A DNA stretch of 64,000 nt from Phycomyces blakesleeanus NRRL 1555(-) (GCF_001638985.1 NW_017265145.1:310001-374000); one strand, 5' to 3'; positions 47,036-59,368 are shown, numbered from the stretch's first letter. Numbers and translations are program-made. Notes: generated by a model from the sequence alone, not told the origin.

Positions 47036-48394
47036 ATGTTGTCTACAAAGAAGTTTATACAATGGACCCTTGGGGTGGTCATGCTTGCGTATGCTTTTGG
47101 GCCAACAGATAGAAAAACTCTGGGCTCTCACAGTGACAGTCCTTCAGAGTACTACCCACCTGATTTCTATCCTAATGGCACTGATTTAGTCTTGCCAATG
47201 GGTTCGATTCGTTACTGGCTCATGGGTGACCCTAATGGTAAAAAAGTTGTCTTGATCCACGGAATCTCAACTGGAGCAGCCTGCTACATTTCTCTCTCCA
47301 AAATTCTGGTAAGATATTCAAGTATTTTTTCCTTTCTTTCCACACTTTCCATATATTCTCTTTCTTTACTTTACTTATCTATGTTTACTTTGATTACTTT
47401 ATTTATAGGCTGATAAAGGACATTATGTTCTGTTGTTTGATCTCTGGGGAAGAGTAAGTCTAGTAATAATAAACCACAGCTTTATTCCAATGTGTTACTA
47501 ACAGCTGTTTTATCTCCACAAAAAAAAGGGATATGCAGAAGCACCTCCACATTACTACGACGAAAGCCTATATACAACTCAGGTGGCTCTTGTACTACAA
47601 AAGGTTGGCTGGACATCTACCGATGTTGTAGGTGTCTCACTTGGAGGTAAACCAATAATTGCTGTCAGTGTACTCAAAATAAGAATCCACGAATTAACTA
47701 TATACTATGCAAATTATATATATATATATACATTTACTAGGCGCTATTGCAACCTCGTTTGCTTCATTCTATCCAGAGATGGTGAATAAACTTGTCCTTA
47801 TTGCACCAGCAGGACTAATGCATCGTGCCGATATTCCTATGTCAGGGAAAATTGTTGCCCACCCATTGCTTATGAGACTCTTTGAGCAAGGATGGATACA
47901 ACCATTCGCTAGAAAGGCATTTAAACTCTTTATCGACAATTCTTCTCTTCGCAAAGAGCTTGCAGATGATCCGCTTGTCGACCAAATATCTTCAGTTGCT
48001 ACTCACCAATTCATCCATCATCCTGGATTTATTCGGGCATTTCTAGGAACTCTTGCAGACTATCCGTTGAGTGGACTTGATGAAAGGTACAGGATCCTTG
48101 GAAATTACTCGAATATTCCAGTATTTGTCCTCTGGGGTGATAACGATAAGGTTCGTAGCTTTGGTGTATATCTTGAATTTTTGTTTGTTTGTTTGTTTGT
48201 TTGTTTATCTGTTTTTTTTTATAACCAACAACAAATTTCTTAATAACCTTTAGACCGTTCCATACAAGTACCATCATGTTCTGCAAAAATATGTACCTCA
48301 TGCTCAGATATCACATTATAAAGGTGGAGGGCATGATATTTTATTGAGTCACCGAGATAGACTGAACTCAGAGATTTGCGACTTTTTGTCTTAA
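47036..48394 (+). CDS. Alpha/beta hydrolase, membrane-anchored
   Basis: Serine hydrolase of the alpha/beta fold, substrate unknown (esterase/lipase-like). Five exons (47036-47308, 47409-47453, 47529-47646, 47741-48150, 48254-48394) give 328 residues. A hydrophobic segment at about 6-22 (FIQWTLGVVMLAYAFG) is a signal anchor or signal peptide. VVLIHGISTGAA is the oxyanion-hole loop. GVSLGGAIA carries the nucleophile Ser143. FVLWGDNDKTVP provides the acid (Asp279 or Asp281), and GGGHDILLSH the catalytic His309, so the triad is complete. Intron 2 has an A-run acceptor (AAAAAAAAG) with a pyrimidine-rich stretch before it. The next gene starts 144 bp downstream on the same strand. Confidence 0.9.
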
Positions 48395-48538
48395 TAATGC
48401 AAAATACAATATACACTACTCTCGACCCAACCTTCTTCTCTCTCTCTCTCTCTCTCTTTCTCGTCCCGTTTATCCTTCGTGACTTGTTTAAACATCCAAG
48501 TTAATTCTGTTGCCAAGCCGAGATTGTCTTGATTCGGA

Positions 48539-50519
48539 ATGACATCATTACATTGGTGTTTGTTACTATGTTTGCTTAACATGGTCTCAGTGGAATGCCA
48601 CTTGGGTGCCATGAAGATCAAGCAGGCAAATGTCAATCCTACTTACACAGAAACTACTGACCCTGGACCACCAGCCAGTCCCGAAAGTCTGCTAGTAGCC
48701 AACATCACATCCTTTATTCGAGTCGAGCTTCTCTGTGATATCGATCAAGTATTTTGTGGAAAAGTTATGGAATCTTTAACTTCAGCTGCTCGGGAGTTTT
48801 CCTTGGTCATAAATATCAAGAGTTCTATTGTGTATGTGGTTTTAATAGTAATAATAATAGTATGCCAAACACAAAAAACAAAAAAGAATAAGATTAAGGT
48901 CCATGATTCAACATGTGTATTGATAGAAGCTGTATGAAATATACTTTAGGATCCATACATCATATTATAGTTTCTGCAATACTGGCTGCAGTAATGAAAC
49001 CTATGGCTGGGGAACACCTGCATCTCAGGTACGCCAAGAAATAAATAAAAATAAAAAACGGAAAATATATATAAATACAAACTTTATGCATACCTGACAG
49101 CTAAATAAAAAATGAGTAATTTTCCCCCCATCAATTTTGTATAAATGCACAGTTTACCCTTCCGTTCCAGAATGGGATAGTGGATCCAAACTATGTATAC
49201 CCGCAAGCGTTAGCTAAACAGCTAGCTCCGTATGGCTTTACCTCTGCGTGGGCTGACTATGATATCGAGATGGAGATTAACCATGATCCATATCTAAATG
49301 CTGTCGATTATGACGATGCCTATGATGAAGGATGGAATGGTACAGGTGTTCCTCCTGGTGGAAAGTACTGGTTCAAGGTAAGATATATATATGGGTGTGT
49401 CGGTGATTATCATTATCATCAATTGGAATTATTAATCTTTTTGGTAAATAGAATAATGAAACATCTATAGGTGATGATCAGATTGATATGGAGTATCTAT
49501 TGTTGCACGAAATCATTCATGGTGCTGGTTTTATTAGTTCGTGGGCTGCCTACTTCTCCAACCGCGCTTCTCCTTTCCAAACCATGTTGGCTGGTTTATT
49601 TCCGGACCTAGAGCTTAGATTAGTTACACCTAATCCATATTGGTATGTAAACCAGCAAGGCGGACCTACATATGTCACTGGGTTCCAACCGACAATGATA
49701 TTCGACAAGTTTCTGACGGTGAATGGTTCTCGAGCAAATGAATTGTCCGTTCAGATTGACAGGGCAAACGGGTCCCTGGTAGACCTCGCATTCGAAATGG
49801 AAGACTTTTGTGTACAGGACAGCGATGCCTTTGTTGTCCACTTTATGAAGAGCTTTATTTATTCAGACATGTTTTTACCAGCGCGTCAATTGTGGAATAT
49901 CATGAGCTATCCTAGTTCGATATATTTTTACTCTCCAGAACCAAACACTACCCAGACATCCGTGTACAACAATGACTCGTACCGATATATGGTTCTGGCA
50001 ACAGGAACCGAGGCCCTTAACTCTGCGAGTGAGCAGTCTGATCGTCACTTCCGTACGAGTGCATCGATTTCCCATATCGATGCAATGTATGCATCGACGC
50101 CTGATTTTCTTATGACCGATATATTTATTACCGGACAAACGCTGGACTCCTTGGTGGAAGATGCGTATGATATGTTGGATGATCCGATTACCTACAATAC
50201 ATCGATATACAACTCCACCACACTCAATACTACCATAACTGTCAATGAGTATCGATCACCGATCGGACCAGGAATATTGCGAATGCTCGATGCTATGGGA
50301 TATTCAACCATTCTAACAAACGATAACTACACATCATCAGTCAATTCGAGTGAAGCGGCGCGAAGGAAATCCGTGTGCGACGATGTTAATGATCGGGTGT
50401 CTATAGCTGAGCCAATAACTCTTTCTATAAACAATGGATATAAAGGAGGTACAAGTGTGTACGGAGGATTACTGTGGGTATCGATTACATTGGCAGTTAT
50501 AGCAGCAGCACCTTGTTAA
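48539..50519 (+). CDS. Secreted HExxH metalloprotease-like protein, probable GPI anchor
   Basis: Putative zinc metallopeptidase of the cell surface. Exons 48539-48831, 48950-49028, 49153-49377 and 49452-50519 give 554 residues. A signal peptide is likely (MTSLHWCLLLCLLNMVSVEC). The zinc site HEIIHGAGF (His218, Glu219, His222) fits the HELIHGLGF-type motif of a fungal secreted family I recall without a settled name. Many Asn-x-Ser/Thr sites lie in the C-terminal half. The protein ends in a hydrophobic run (VYGGLLWVSITLAVIAAAPC) without following charge, typical of a GPI-attachment signal. The third zinc ligand is not assigned. The donor at exon 1 (GTATGT) was chosen because it keeps frame into YYSFCNTGCSNETYGWG. 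Substrate unknown. Confidence 0.8.
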
Positions 50520-53202
50520 TAATAATTATTACTATTATTTTTGATTGTAAATAAATAAATAAATATAATATAATATAATATCTGGCTACAGATTCTATCT
50601 GATTTTACGCATCAACAGCTTTATATATATGATACACTATGAAAACTTTCCAGGCAAAAATAAACGATATCCTTCATATTTCACTATCGATCGGACTGCT
50701 TTCTAATTATAACAGTCCTTCTATCAATAACCATGGTAAATGCATCAAGTCAAAAGCATATTCAGGTTCTTATATATATGATTTACTATTATGTTAGAAC
50801 CTTTGAATCCAAAAGACTATATTGTGCAATACTAGAAATTATTCAATGCTTCCAAAAGAGCTATATACATAAAATATCCGGATCAATTCCACAAGAAAAT
50901 GATCGAATTTAAAGATGGAGAAGTTATTACATATACGAATCCTACTCCATATAAGCGAACAGGTGTACTGAATCTTAGTAGAGCAAGTTGATAGCAGTAT
51001 TCATTAAGAGGCCAATAACTAACATAAAAAATAAGAATATTATGATTTATACTGGTAAGAATTGGCCTCCCTTAAAGTATGATATAATTATGAATAAACT
51101 CTGCACAATAGATTATTCTAGCAATCGGCAAATAACCCGTGATACTAAAGCATAACATATTACTAATAGTATTAAGAAAAGTATAAACCATTATATTGCT
51201 TCTGCAGACATGAATCGATAATTTCACTATACATATCCAAGCACTTTATCTGTAGTCGAAAATGCCAAAACCAGCATGAGAATGTCATGGAACTTATCTG
51301 GCTTCGGAAGAAGACGTATATAACTAAGGTATATACAATTAATGCAAAATCATATGCTTTACGCTTTACATCGTCCCTCGTTTATCTTTAACCATTGTTA
51401 GTGGAGTTGATAATATCTATTCTTTTCTTGGTGTTTCTTGCTCATTTTTATTTATTTTTCTCATCAGTATACGCAATTGGGATCATTATTTTATTATAGG
51501 TTCGACTACCTTTATTCTAATCAAACATACTAACTAAAGAAATTAGTAATGATAACGATAATAAAAACAAAAAGTAAAATAGTACCTATTAAAAACGTCG
51601 TGTTTTTATAATTTTTTGTTATTTAACCGTGTAAATTCTCTCCTTTTCAAAAATTAATTCTAGCCAATAATTTTCTGTATTAAACATTTGTTAGCCTAAA
51701 ATCCGTTAATCTCAAATTACTGAAACCCTCCTAAATATATAATATAGTATATTATATAATCATAAAATGCAAAAAAAATAGGGTTGCCCAATAGAAAATC
51801 ACAGCATATACAAAGGCTCAACCATAAAATATTAGCAGAAACAAAACAAAGCGAGTTAATCAGAATTAATCAGAGCCAAGGTATTAAAATTGTGTTATGA
51901 GGTAACGTATTAATTGAAATGACCACATCGTTTAAAAGCATATAGGAAGAAAGTAATCTATTGATTTATGCACTCTAAAACCAGTAAGTAGCATATCGCA
52001 GTATACAAAATAGAATATACGTATCCAGCTTAATTTCTCTGCTGTTGTGGATTTAAAACGGAAGAACAATTGTAATTAGAATCGTATTAATATTATTTTT
52101 CTTTTGCCTTTTGCTTGGCTGCCAAGCGTATCCATACAATTCATGTAATATATTAAAGTATTACCCATTTTAATATATGCTGGTAAAAAGGGAGAAAGAT
52201 AGACAGTAAAGGTGATACATGTGCATGAAAGAAAAGGTCAATTTAAATTTACTATGTTAGCAACAAGACCATGATGGCCGAATTCTAATGAAATACTCGA
52301 AGAATATATTGTGGTTATAAAGCTTGGGGTTTAGGCCAATTTATGGGTTAAAGCTTGGATTGACTGACATCCAAGTTCGGTGCTTTGATGTTGGAGGTAT
52401 TGAGGGGTTTCTCTTAATAAATGATGAGAGAGAGAGAGAGAACCAGATTATAAATAATGCTAGACGATGTACCCGTACAAACTTGTCTAGGAAGAAAGAT
52501 TATTGCTGTTATTATTGTAAAGTGCTGTGTAAAGGGGTTCTTTGATATCAAGTGTGTTAGGTTCGATAAACTTATCTATATCATTGATATATATATAAAT
52601 ACAAAGAAAAGACAATTCAATTGAAATATGAATAGGTTGGCCGTTTGGCTATTTACCAATAGTAGTCCATTGATAGCTTTCTAATGAAATTATCTTGATT
52701 GTAAATAACGAGTTCATATACATAGATATGACTGTTTATGTACTGTAAAATAATAATAATAATGTTTAGCACAAGTTTCCAAAGAATCATAGAATCACAT
52801 AATCAAGATAGTCTTTTATTTATTTATCTATCACTGTACCCTACAATATGCAGAACATCATGCCTTTCTTCCAAGTCATACAGACAAGTTAAAAGAACAA
52901 GCTACTTATATTTGCAAAATTCTGGTAATCTGTTGAGCGATTGGTCCTTACCCCCAAAAAAATATCCAAAAAAAAGACTGAATTGATGAGGTTAAAGACA
53001 CACTTTTTATTTATTTATTTTCATAGCTTAGACTAGAAAATTAACCTACACTTCCAATGGACAGAGAGAGAGAAAAGGAAGTTATCAGTCAAAGCTGAGT
53101 TAGGTAAGCAGATATTCAGACTTTCTATTTTACGAATAATATTTCTGGAATCCAATAAATAATATATGCCACTTTAGATGGAATATGGAATGTGGGATTT
53201 TT

Positions 53203-53234
<32 letters not shown>

Positions 53235-53397
53235 CTTATATTTTACCCTGAAGCCAACCCAGCCAAAGACTCCCCCCAACGATCTAGAACCCAGCCACAG
53301 CAAGTCAAAAATTTTTTGAGTTCGTGGCGGGCTATATTTTCTTCCCCAAAGCCTTTATCAACCCTCCTTCCCTTCTCGCTTGTTCGCTTCTCTTCCT
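50520..53397. other. AT-rich intergenic, nothing recognised
   Basis: About 2.9 kb of AT-rich DNA. It contains a short GA repeat (52429-52440), a ~30-nt T run at 53202-53233 and CT-rich sequence just before the NAP1 start. The short frames look random. Confidence 0.55.
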
Positions 53398-54899
53398 ATG
53401 GATCAGCAAACAGGTGCGACCCTCATCTCTCATTTCGTTTCGAAAAAATAACTAACCTATTTCATAACAGCTTCCGGCGTAGAAATCAAGAACAAGCTCG
53501 GATCCTTCACTGCACCTACTCCCCAGAACACACCTATTAATCCTGCCCCCATCGCCTCCAACTACCGTCCCACCGTAACGACTATTTCAGAAGACATGGA
53601 GACTATTACTACCCCCGGTAAGCTACAAATAAATAATAGCAACAACAACAAAAAAATAGCAATAGCAATAGACATAAAACTAACTCTACAATAGGTGCCT
53701 CTGGTCAGGCCTCTGCTCTCAGCGGTGCCTTCACTGGCAACCCTGCTCTTATCAGCATGCTCCAGGGCAAGCTTGGCAACCTTGTTGGTCGTCCCTCAGG
53801 TTATATTGACTCTCTCCCTGCCCAGGTCAAGCGTCGCATTAATGGCCTCAAGTACTTCCAGTCCAAGCACGGTGAATTGGAACACAAGTTCCAGGAAGAA
53901 GTCCTTGCCCTTGAGAAGAAGTACCTTGAGTTGTACCGCCCCCTCTACGAGAAGCGTGCTGAAGTAATCAGCGGCAAGTACGAGCCCACCCCTGAGCAAA
54001 TCGCCATCGGTGAGAAGGTCGACGAAGAAGACGAAGATGAGGAGGAGGACGATAAGAAGAAGGATGAAGAGGAAGATGAGAAGGACGAGGAGGATATTGT
54101 TGGTATCCCCGAGTTCTGGCTCACTCTCTTGAAGAACCACCCCCAGATTGCCGAGACCATCACTGAGAGTGACGAGGAGGTCTTGAAGCACTTGGTCGAT
54201 GTCCGCATGTCGTACATGGAAAACCCTGGCTTCAAGCTCGACTTTGAGTTCTCTCCCAACGCCTTCTTCACCGAGAAGATCCTCAGCAAGGTCTACTACT
54301 ACCAGGACCACGCCTACGGTGGTGACTTTGTCTACGACCACGCCGAAGGTTGCGAAATTCACTGGAACGAAGGCAAGAACCTTACAGTCACTGTTGAGAC
54401 CAAGAAGCAGCGTCACAAGGGTACAAACAAGACTCGTGTAGTCAAGCGTACCGTCCCCGCCGACTCCTTCTTCCTTTTCTTCAGCCCACCTGCCTTCCCT
54501 GGTGAGGAAGAAGAGCTCGATGAAGAAGAAGCCGAAGGTCTCGACGCCAAGCTCGAGGCTGATTACGAGATGGGTGAAGAGTTCAAGGATAAGATTATTC
54601 CCCGTGCCGTCGATTACTTCACCGGCAAGGCACTCGAATACGAAGACTTTGAAGGTGACGATGAGTTTGACGAAGACTTTTACGATGAGGATGAAGATGA
54701 GGAAGATGATGACGATGAGGAAGACGATGATGAGGAAGATGATGACAGTGGTGTAAGTTGACTTTATATTTTTGAAACATCCTATGCAGACACATACATA
54801 TTATTTTACATATATTAATACCTCTTTCTTTTTTTTTCTTTAAAAAAATTATAGCACCCTGCCAAGGGCGATAACACTCCCGAGTGCAAGCAATCTTAA
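53398..54899 (+). CDS. NAP1: Nucleosome assembly protein 1
   Basis: Histone chaperone for H2A-H2B and H1, shuttling between cytoplasm and nucleus. Exons 53398-53413 (only MDQQT plus one base), 53471-53617, 53695-54752 and 54855-54899 give 421 residues. Family marks are the dimerisation helix region (LPAQVKRRINGLKYFQSKHG), GIPEFWLTLLKNHPQIAETI, FFTEKILSKVYYYQD, the long Asp/Glu-rich C-terminal tail, and PRAVDYFTGKALEYE. An acidic insert (EEDEDEEEDDKKKDEEEDEK) lies about residues 140-170. The C-terminus, on its own small exon, ends ECKQS, resembling the CKQQ end of animal and plant NAP1 that can act as a CaaX box. Codon use is biased to C-ending codons, fitting high expression. Confidence 0.97.
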
Positions 54900-55396
54900 G
54901 CGTCTTTTTTTCTTTTTCACAACTCCTTTCTCCACCTACTTCAATCACTTTCTTTTGCCCTAAAGGCTACCTAGAACAGAAACCCTAATGAGCCTTTTTC
55001 CCCGTGTTTCTCTCTTTCTCTCTTATCTCTCCATCTCTCTTTTTTTTGCTCCTCTGTTTTTCTCCTATATTCTTTCAAAAATAAACATACAAAAGATACA
55101 GCAGTGCGAAATTTGGTTATTAAAATGTATATATTTCTTCTATACATTGCTGTTAAAATATGCTTTGTTTCATAGACAATAAAGCCAAAGAAAAAGAGGT
55201 GGATTGTATGGTGAAATTGGAACAATGGTTTAAAAAGTGGCTTTGCGGTCTCACTTTTTGACCAGAAATAGGCTGCCGGGCGTATCTTACCCAATAAATC
55301 CTCTCCCCCAGCCCTATTTAAACCTCATGACGTCTCTCTCTCCTCTCCTCTCCTCTCTCTCTTACCCGCGCGTACCCACATGGTTCAGTAGCCGTT
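54900..55396. other. Intergenic between NAP1 and UBL gene
   Basis: CT-rich downstream sequence of NAP1 (54900-55080) and a CTCTCCTCTC-type tract at 55333-55361 ahead of the next gene. Nothing else seen. Confidence 0.5.
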
Positions 55397-55980
55397 ATGG
55401 CGCCATCAGTACAACATTATTTTCAAGCCATTGTAAACTCCTTTGGCGGGATTGGCACAGTCTGTGTCGTGTTTGATACCCTCGGATCCCACACCGTTTA
55501 TGATCTAAAACTACGTCTAGCACAGACGACCTCTATAGCTGTTGGACAACAACGTATCACAACTGTAGGCGGCCACCTCCTAACAGATTCTCATGTCTTA
55601 TTCGCTGATCTCCAAGGACCAGCAATCTTTAATCTATCTGTCTCTCTAAGAGGTGGCAGAAGCGCAATATTACCTGATCCTACATCATTCATTCAAGAAG
55701 ACGAATTATTAGAGTAAGAATATATTATATGCATCTACTTTACATGTATACATAATGCATTTAATTATCGTAATCACATTCAAATTCGAATACTATTCCC
55801 AATTGTAGGCATCCTGAAAAGAAGTGTCGATTAAACGAACCCACCTCCCTTCCTCTACGATTGCACTGCACAGCTGAATCTTCGTCTCAATCCAAAAAGA
55901 TTAACGAACGACCTACAAACACACCCGAAAAGACAAAGGGAAAGGAAAGAGAAACAAGAAAACGGAAACAAAGGGAATAG
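55397..55980 (+). CDS. Ubiquitin-like domain protein with internal LRGG
   Basis: Two exons (55397-55713, 55809-55980) give 162 residues. The N-terminal ~87 residues read as a ubiquitin-like fold: VCVVFDTLGSHTVYDLKLRL, RITTVGGHLLTD and FNLSVSLRGG, where Leu84-Arg85-Gly86-Gly87 is the last strand plus diglycine of ubiquitin. A 75-residue tail follows, ending in a Lys/Arg/Glu-rich stretch (TPEKTKGKERETRKRKQRE) that could be a nuclear localisation signal. The layout recalls splicing factor Sde2, whose UBL is cut after a diglycine, but the residue after GG here is Arg rather than Lys and the KGGFGS signature is missing. It may be a divergent Sde2-like or another UBL precursor. The ATG is the first in frame. 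Confidence 0.7.
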
Positions 55981-56273
55981 AAGCCTGTTTTCTATCATTT
56001 CTCCTTACCATTATTAATGTACATAGCACACAAACACAACATGCATTTAACATCTTCATCTTCTTTACTCTGTCTGTCTGTCTGTCTTTCTAAAAGTGGA
56101 TATATAACAAACGCATTTTTTCTTCTTCTTACAGACTTAACACTGTGTACCCTTCTTTCTTTTTTATACATATATTTTCACTCTTATTTTTCATTTCATT
56201 TTTTCTTTAATTATGTTGAACATGGCAATGAATACACAGGTAATTCATATTTTGCCTTTCTCTCTCTTTTTTT
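55981..56273. other. Convergent 3' spacer
   Basis: Lies between the ends of the UBL gene (+) and F-box gene (-). Contains TCTG tetranucleotide repeats at about 56070-56086 and T-rich runs. No gene. Confidence 0.5.
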
Positions 56274-58070
56274 TTATTCAACTTCCTTTGGAATCACCAG
56301 TGCACTACTCTGCCATCCACCAAACCCAATGCCAAATACAAATTTGTCATTTAAGGCGCTCACTTTTTTTGGGTGATGAATATCTTGTCGTCTTGCGCCG
56401 TGTCCCAAAGCGCCAGAGCTATAACTCCCCCAAGTATATAAGCTACCCGCTGTAGTCAATGCGCCTGTGTGATAACTAAAAAAAAATAAAAAATAAATAT
56501 ATATATAAACATATCAGTTATTAGAATCTTAAATTACAAACTCCAATATATATATATACTTACTCGCCAAAGGACACATTGCAAATGTTACTTCCAATCC
56601 AATGGATCTTGACATTTGAATTCTCACTAGTCCTAGCACGACTAGTACGACGAACACCTCTATTAATTCGTGAAATAAAATGAAAGTGTTGTGGTTGATG
56701 AGGATCTACATTGTTTTCTTCCTCTTCTTCTTCTTCATCGCTATTGGTCTCGGGCTCATCTTCCTTGTATTCTTCGAGTGTATATTCTCCAGAATAATCA
56801 GTATCTTGGTTACCAAGCAATACTCTGCCAGGGGTGGTATACACAGCAAACTGCCTGAATGCTCCACTGACGAATCTCTGGACGGTATTTCCGCGATCAT
56901 TTAGCTCCTTTGAGGTGGCACTGAAAGGTGCCAGCAGAGTTGTGTAGGTGGCGGGTGTGTTTTGAAGTTCGTCTAGTCTACGAAGTTCGATCTTAAACAC
57001 TTTTCCAAACAGTGAAAGTGCGATCATCGAAGACTCTAATCCAGCCACTTGTACTATTCTGTCTCCCTCTTCTATAGCCTCAGAAACGGCATTATTCTGA
57101 GTCCGAACAGCATCTTCGCGTAAAGAGTCTAGTGAGAAGCTGACTCCTTGCCATAATGTTTCTTGTTCGTGAACCTCGTTTTCGGATCGAGTAGGTGTAG
57201 GAAGGTCCACGATGCAAACAACTCCTTTGCATGTCAATGCCAACGATCCGCGCCATGTAGCGGAAACCTGAACCAATTTGTCGACAAAAACCACCTTTTT
57301 TGGTGTCCACAAGTTGTCCCAATGCCAGAGAACGGTAGGGTTTCTCTCCATTGCTACGGCGTGTGAACGCCCGCATGCCAAAGAAGTGATGCAGATATCT
57401 TGTGGAAGATTGACCAATGTTGGCTCAGAGACTATTTTGAATGCAAGAGTACCGCGGGCCTCCCATTCACTATCCATCTATTGGTACAAGTCAGAATTGT
57501 TCCGATACAAATATACATATATATATGTATATATATAGCTTGATTCATTTCGGGAAATCTATTAGTAATTCCAACTTACAGTACCCCACATCCAAACCTT
57601 TCCATGTTTAGACAGGCAATGGAAAGACCAACCACCAGACGCAATAGACACAACTCCTTTTCCTCTCAGAAACGTTAACTCTTTGGGTTCAGTCACCCTA
57701 TCAATGCTTTACTAAACCTTTTGCACATAAAATAAGAAGAGAAAAAAAAATTGACTTACGACATGGATAAGCGCTGCCAATGATTTCCTCTTGGAGGACC
57801 AAAACCAAGCCGACCATCACCATTCTCTCCCCATGTATATACCGCACTGTGTTCTAACTGTCCGTAGAGTGCTTTCCAGCCTTTATTTCGATAGCTGACA
57901 TCGTGTGAAAGATTGTAATCGTCAAATACTAGATTGCGCCAGAGATATTCGTCATTACATAGCTGAAAAAAGTGACGAGAAGTTTGTGACAGTCGAGTAA
58001 GAGAAACAGCATCTAGCAGTGGTAATATAACCTGCTGCCACACTGTCCATGGTAATTCTTGAATGAGCAT
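56274..58070 (-). CDS. F-box and RCC1-repeat protein (Saf1-like)
   Basis: Probable SCF ubiquitin-ligase adaptor: the F-box binds Skp1 and the RCC1 propeller recruits substrates, as in yeast Saf1. Exons on the minus strand (57760-58070, 57580-57697, 56564-57477, 56274-56475) give 514 residues. The F-box spans residues ~1-48 (LPWTVWQQVILPLLDAVSLT, RLSQTSRHFFQLCNDEYLWR). RCC1-type blades include AVYTWGENGDGRLGFG, GGWSFHCLSKHGKVWMWGT, ACGRSHAVAMER and YHTGALTTAGSLYTWGSYSS, the last followed by GALGHG. An acidic low-complexity insert (SDEEEEEEENN) interrupts the propeller. All introns are GT-AG. The start ATG is directly before the F-box. Substrate not inferable. Confidence 0.88.
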
Positions 58071-58207
58071 AGATTAACACAAATTAAACAAAAAAAGGAT
58101 AAAGACGAGAATCAAAGAGAGAGGGAGAGAGGGAGAAAAAAAATAGCGACAACAGTAGCAACAGCAATACTATTAATGATACGTCAGCCTATAAAGATAA
58201 TAATAAT

Positions 58208-58229
58208 AATTGTAGTAGTGGTGGTGGTG

Positions 58230-58261
<32 letters not shown>

Positions 58262-58262
58262 T
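58208..58262 (+). repeat. Trinucleotide repeat (GTG/GTA)n
   Basis: TAGTAGTGGTGG then (GTG)n and (TAG)n, about 55 bp. It lies in the spacer upstream of the F-box gene start and downstream of the 186-aa gene. Confidence 0.9.
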
Positions 58263-58475
58263 TGCCTTATCTCGTGATTTTAGACCTGCATAAGAGGCGT
58301 ACGACATGAACTGGTCAAAATGACGAATTTTTGTTTTTTTTTTTGTTTTTCATTTTGAAAGTATATTATATAGATAAAGAAGTATATTATATATAAATAT
58401 ATATAGACGAAAGCAAACAAATAAATAGATGCATATATACAACGACGTGATCGTAAAAAGAAATAACAATGAGAA

Positions 58476-58873
58476 TTAATGAGTGTCTTCGGGTAGCGCG
58501 TCGTATTTTTCTTGAAGCTGGGCAATCCTTGGCCGTGTTTTGGATTCTAAAAGACAACGTATTGTAAGATCTGCGGTGTGTTTGAGTAGATCTGTGTAAG
58601 CATGGGTATAGCCTTCAATAGCCTCTCGTGCAGTGATACGATCGCCAGAGTAATACGGGGATCCTCGTGAATCCTCTGCATAGTTAATCTAATAAATAAA
58701 TAAATACATAAATAAATAAATAAATAAAATAAAATAAAATAAAATAAAATAAAATAAAATAAAATAAAATAAAATAAAATAAAATAAAATAAAATAAAAT
58801 AAAATAAAATAAAAGGACATGGACGACAACAATCAGCTTTTAATTTAATTTAATTTAATTTAATTTATTTATT

Positions 58874-58912
<39 letters not shown>

Positions 58913-59368
58913 TTGAATTTTACAAGTGTTATATACCTCATCCAAGGCTAGTGCAAACAAGTCATCAAGATGTCCTGTCTCGGGTGGAGGTGTGTCTGGA
59001 ATCGGATTAGGAGTTCGTTTGGACAGACGACGGAGAAAAACATGGGAGTATACAGGTTCAATATCCAAATTCTTTTCGTTGGAGAACAAGCGTTTCTTGG
59101 ACCGTCCAAATGTAGGTGGAGGTGTAGAAGGTGTAGAAAGCTCTGAGCAGGTACTGCTTTGAGATCCTCGTCGGCTTTGAATGTCTCGTGTGAACCAAGT
59201 GAAAAAGGTACTCCACTTGGATTTTGAAGGTCGACTGAGTGGCATCTGAAAGTAAGGTGAAGAAAAAGAAGAAGAAAAAAAAGGAGGATAATAATAATAA
59301 AAAAGCTTTGGGTTATTTATACTATTTACCAGGAGAAAGATATAGAAGAACGTCAGACAAGCATCCAT
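58476..59368 (-). CDS. Hypothetical protein, ~186 aa, with tiny first exon
   Basis: Exons on the minus strand: 59330-59368 (13 residues, MDACLTFFYIFLL), 58937-59245 and 58476-58688, all phase 0. The middle exon is Ser/Pro/Thr-rich with Arg clusters (MPLSRPSKSKWSTFF; STPSTPPPTFGRSKKR). The last exon is better conserved in style (SRGSPYYSGDRITAREAIEG, YTHAYTDLLKHTADLTIRCL) and ends LQEKYDALPEDTH. No family recognised. The first exon is uncertain: translation could instead start at the ATG opening exon 2 (59245). The second intron (58689-58936) is packed with AT pentanucleotide repeats. Confidence 0.65.
58728..58914 (+). repeat. Pentanucleotide microsatellite inside an intron
   Basis: About 17 copies of AAAAT (58728-58816), then after 24 bp a TTTAA/TTTAT run and (TTA)n to 58914. 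All lies within the second intron of the 186-aa gene. Confidence 0.95.

Noticed and set aside
53796..54416. 206-codon open frame antisense to NAP1
   Set aside because: It mirrors the NAP1 coding region, is leucine/valine-rich as expected for the complement of Asp/Glu codons, and has no independent support.
58728..58914. Regular short repeats considered as a CRISPR array
   Set aside because: They are contiguous microsatellite units without spacers in a eukaryotic intron.
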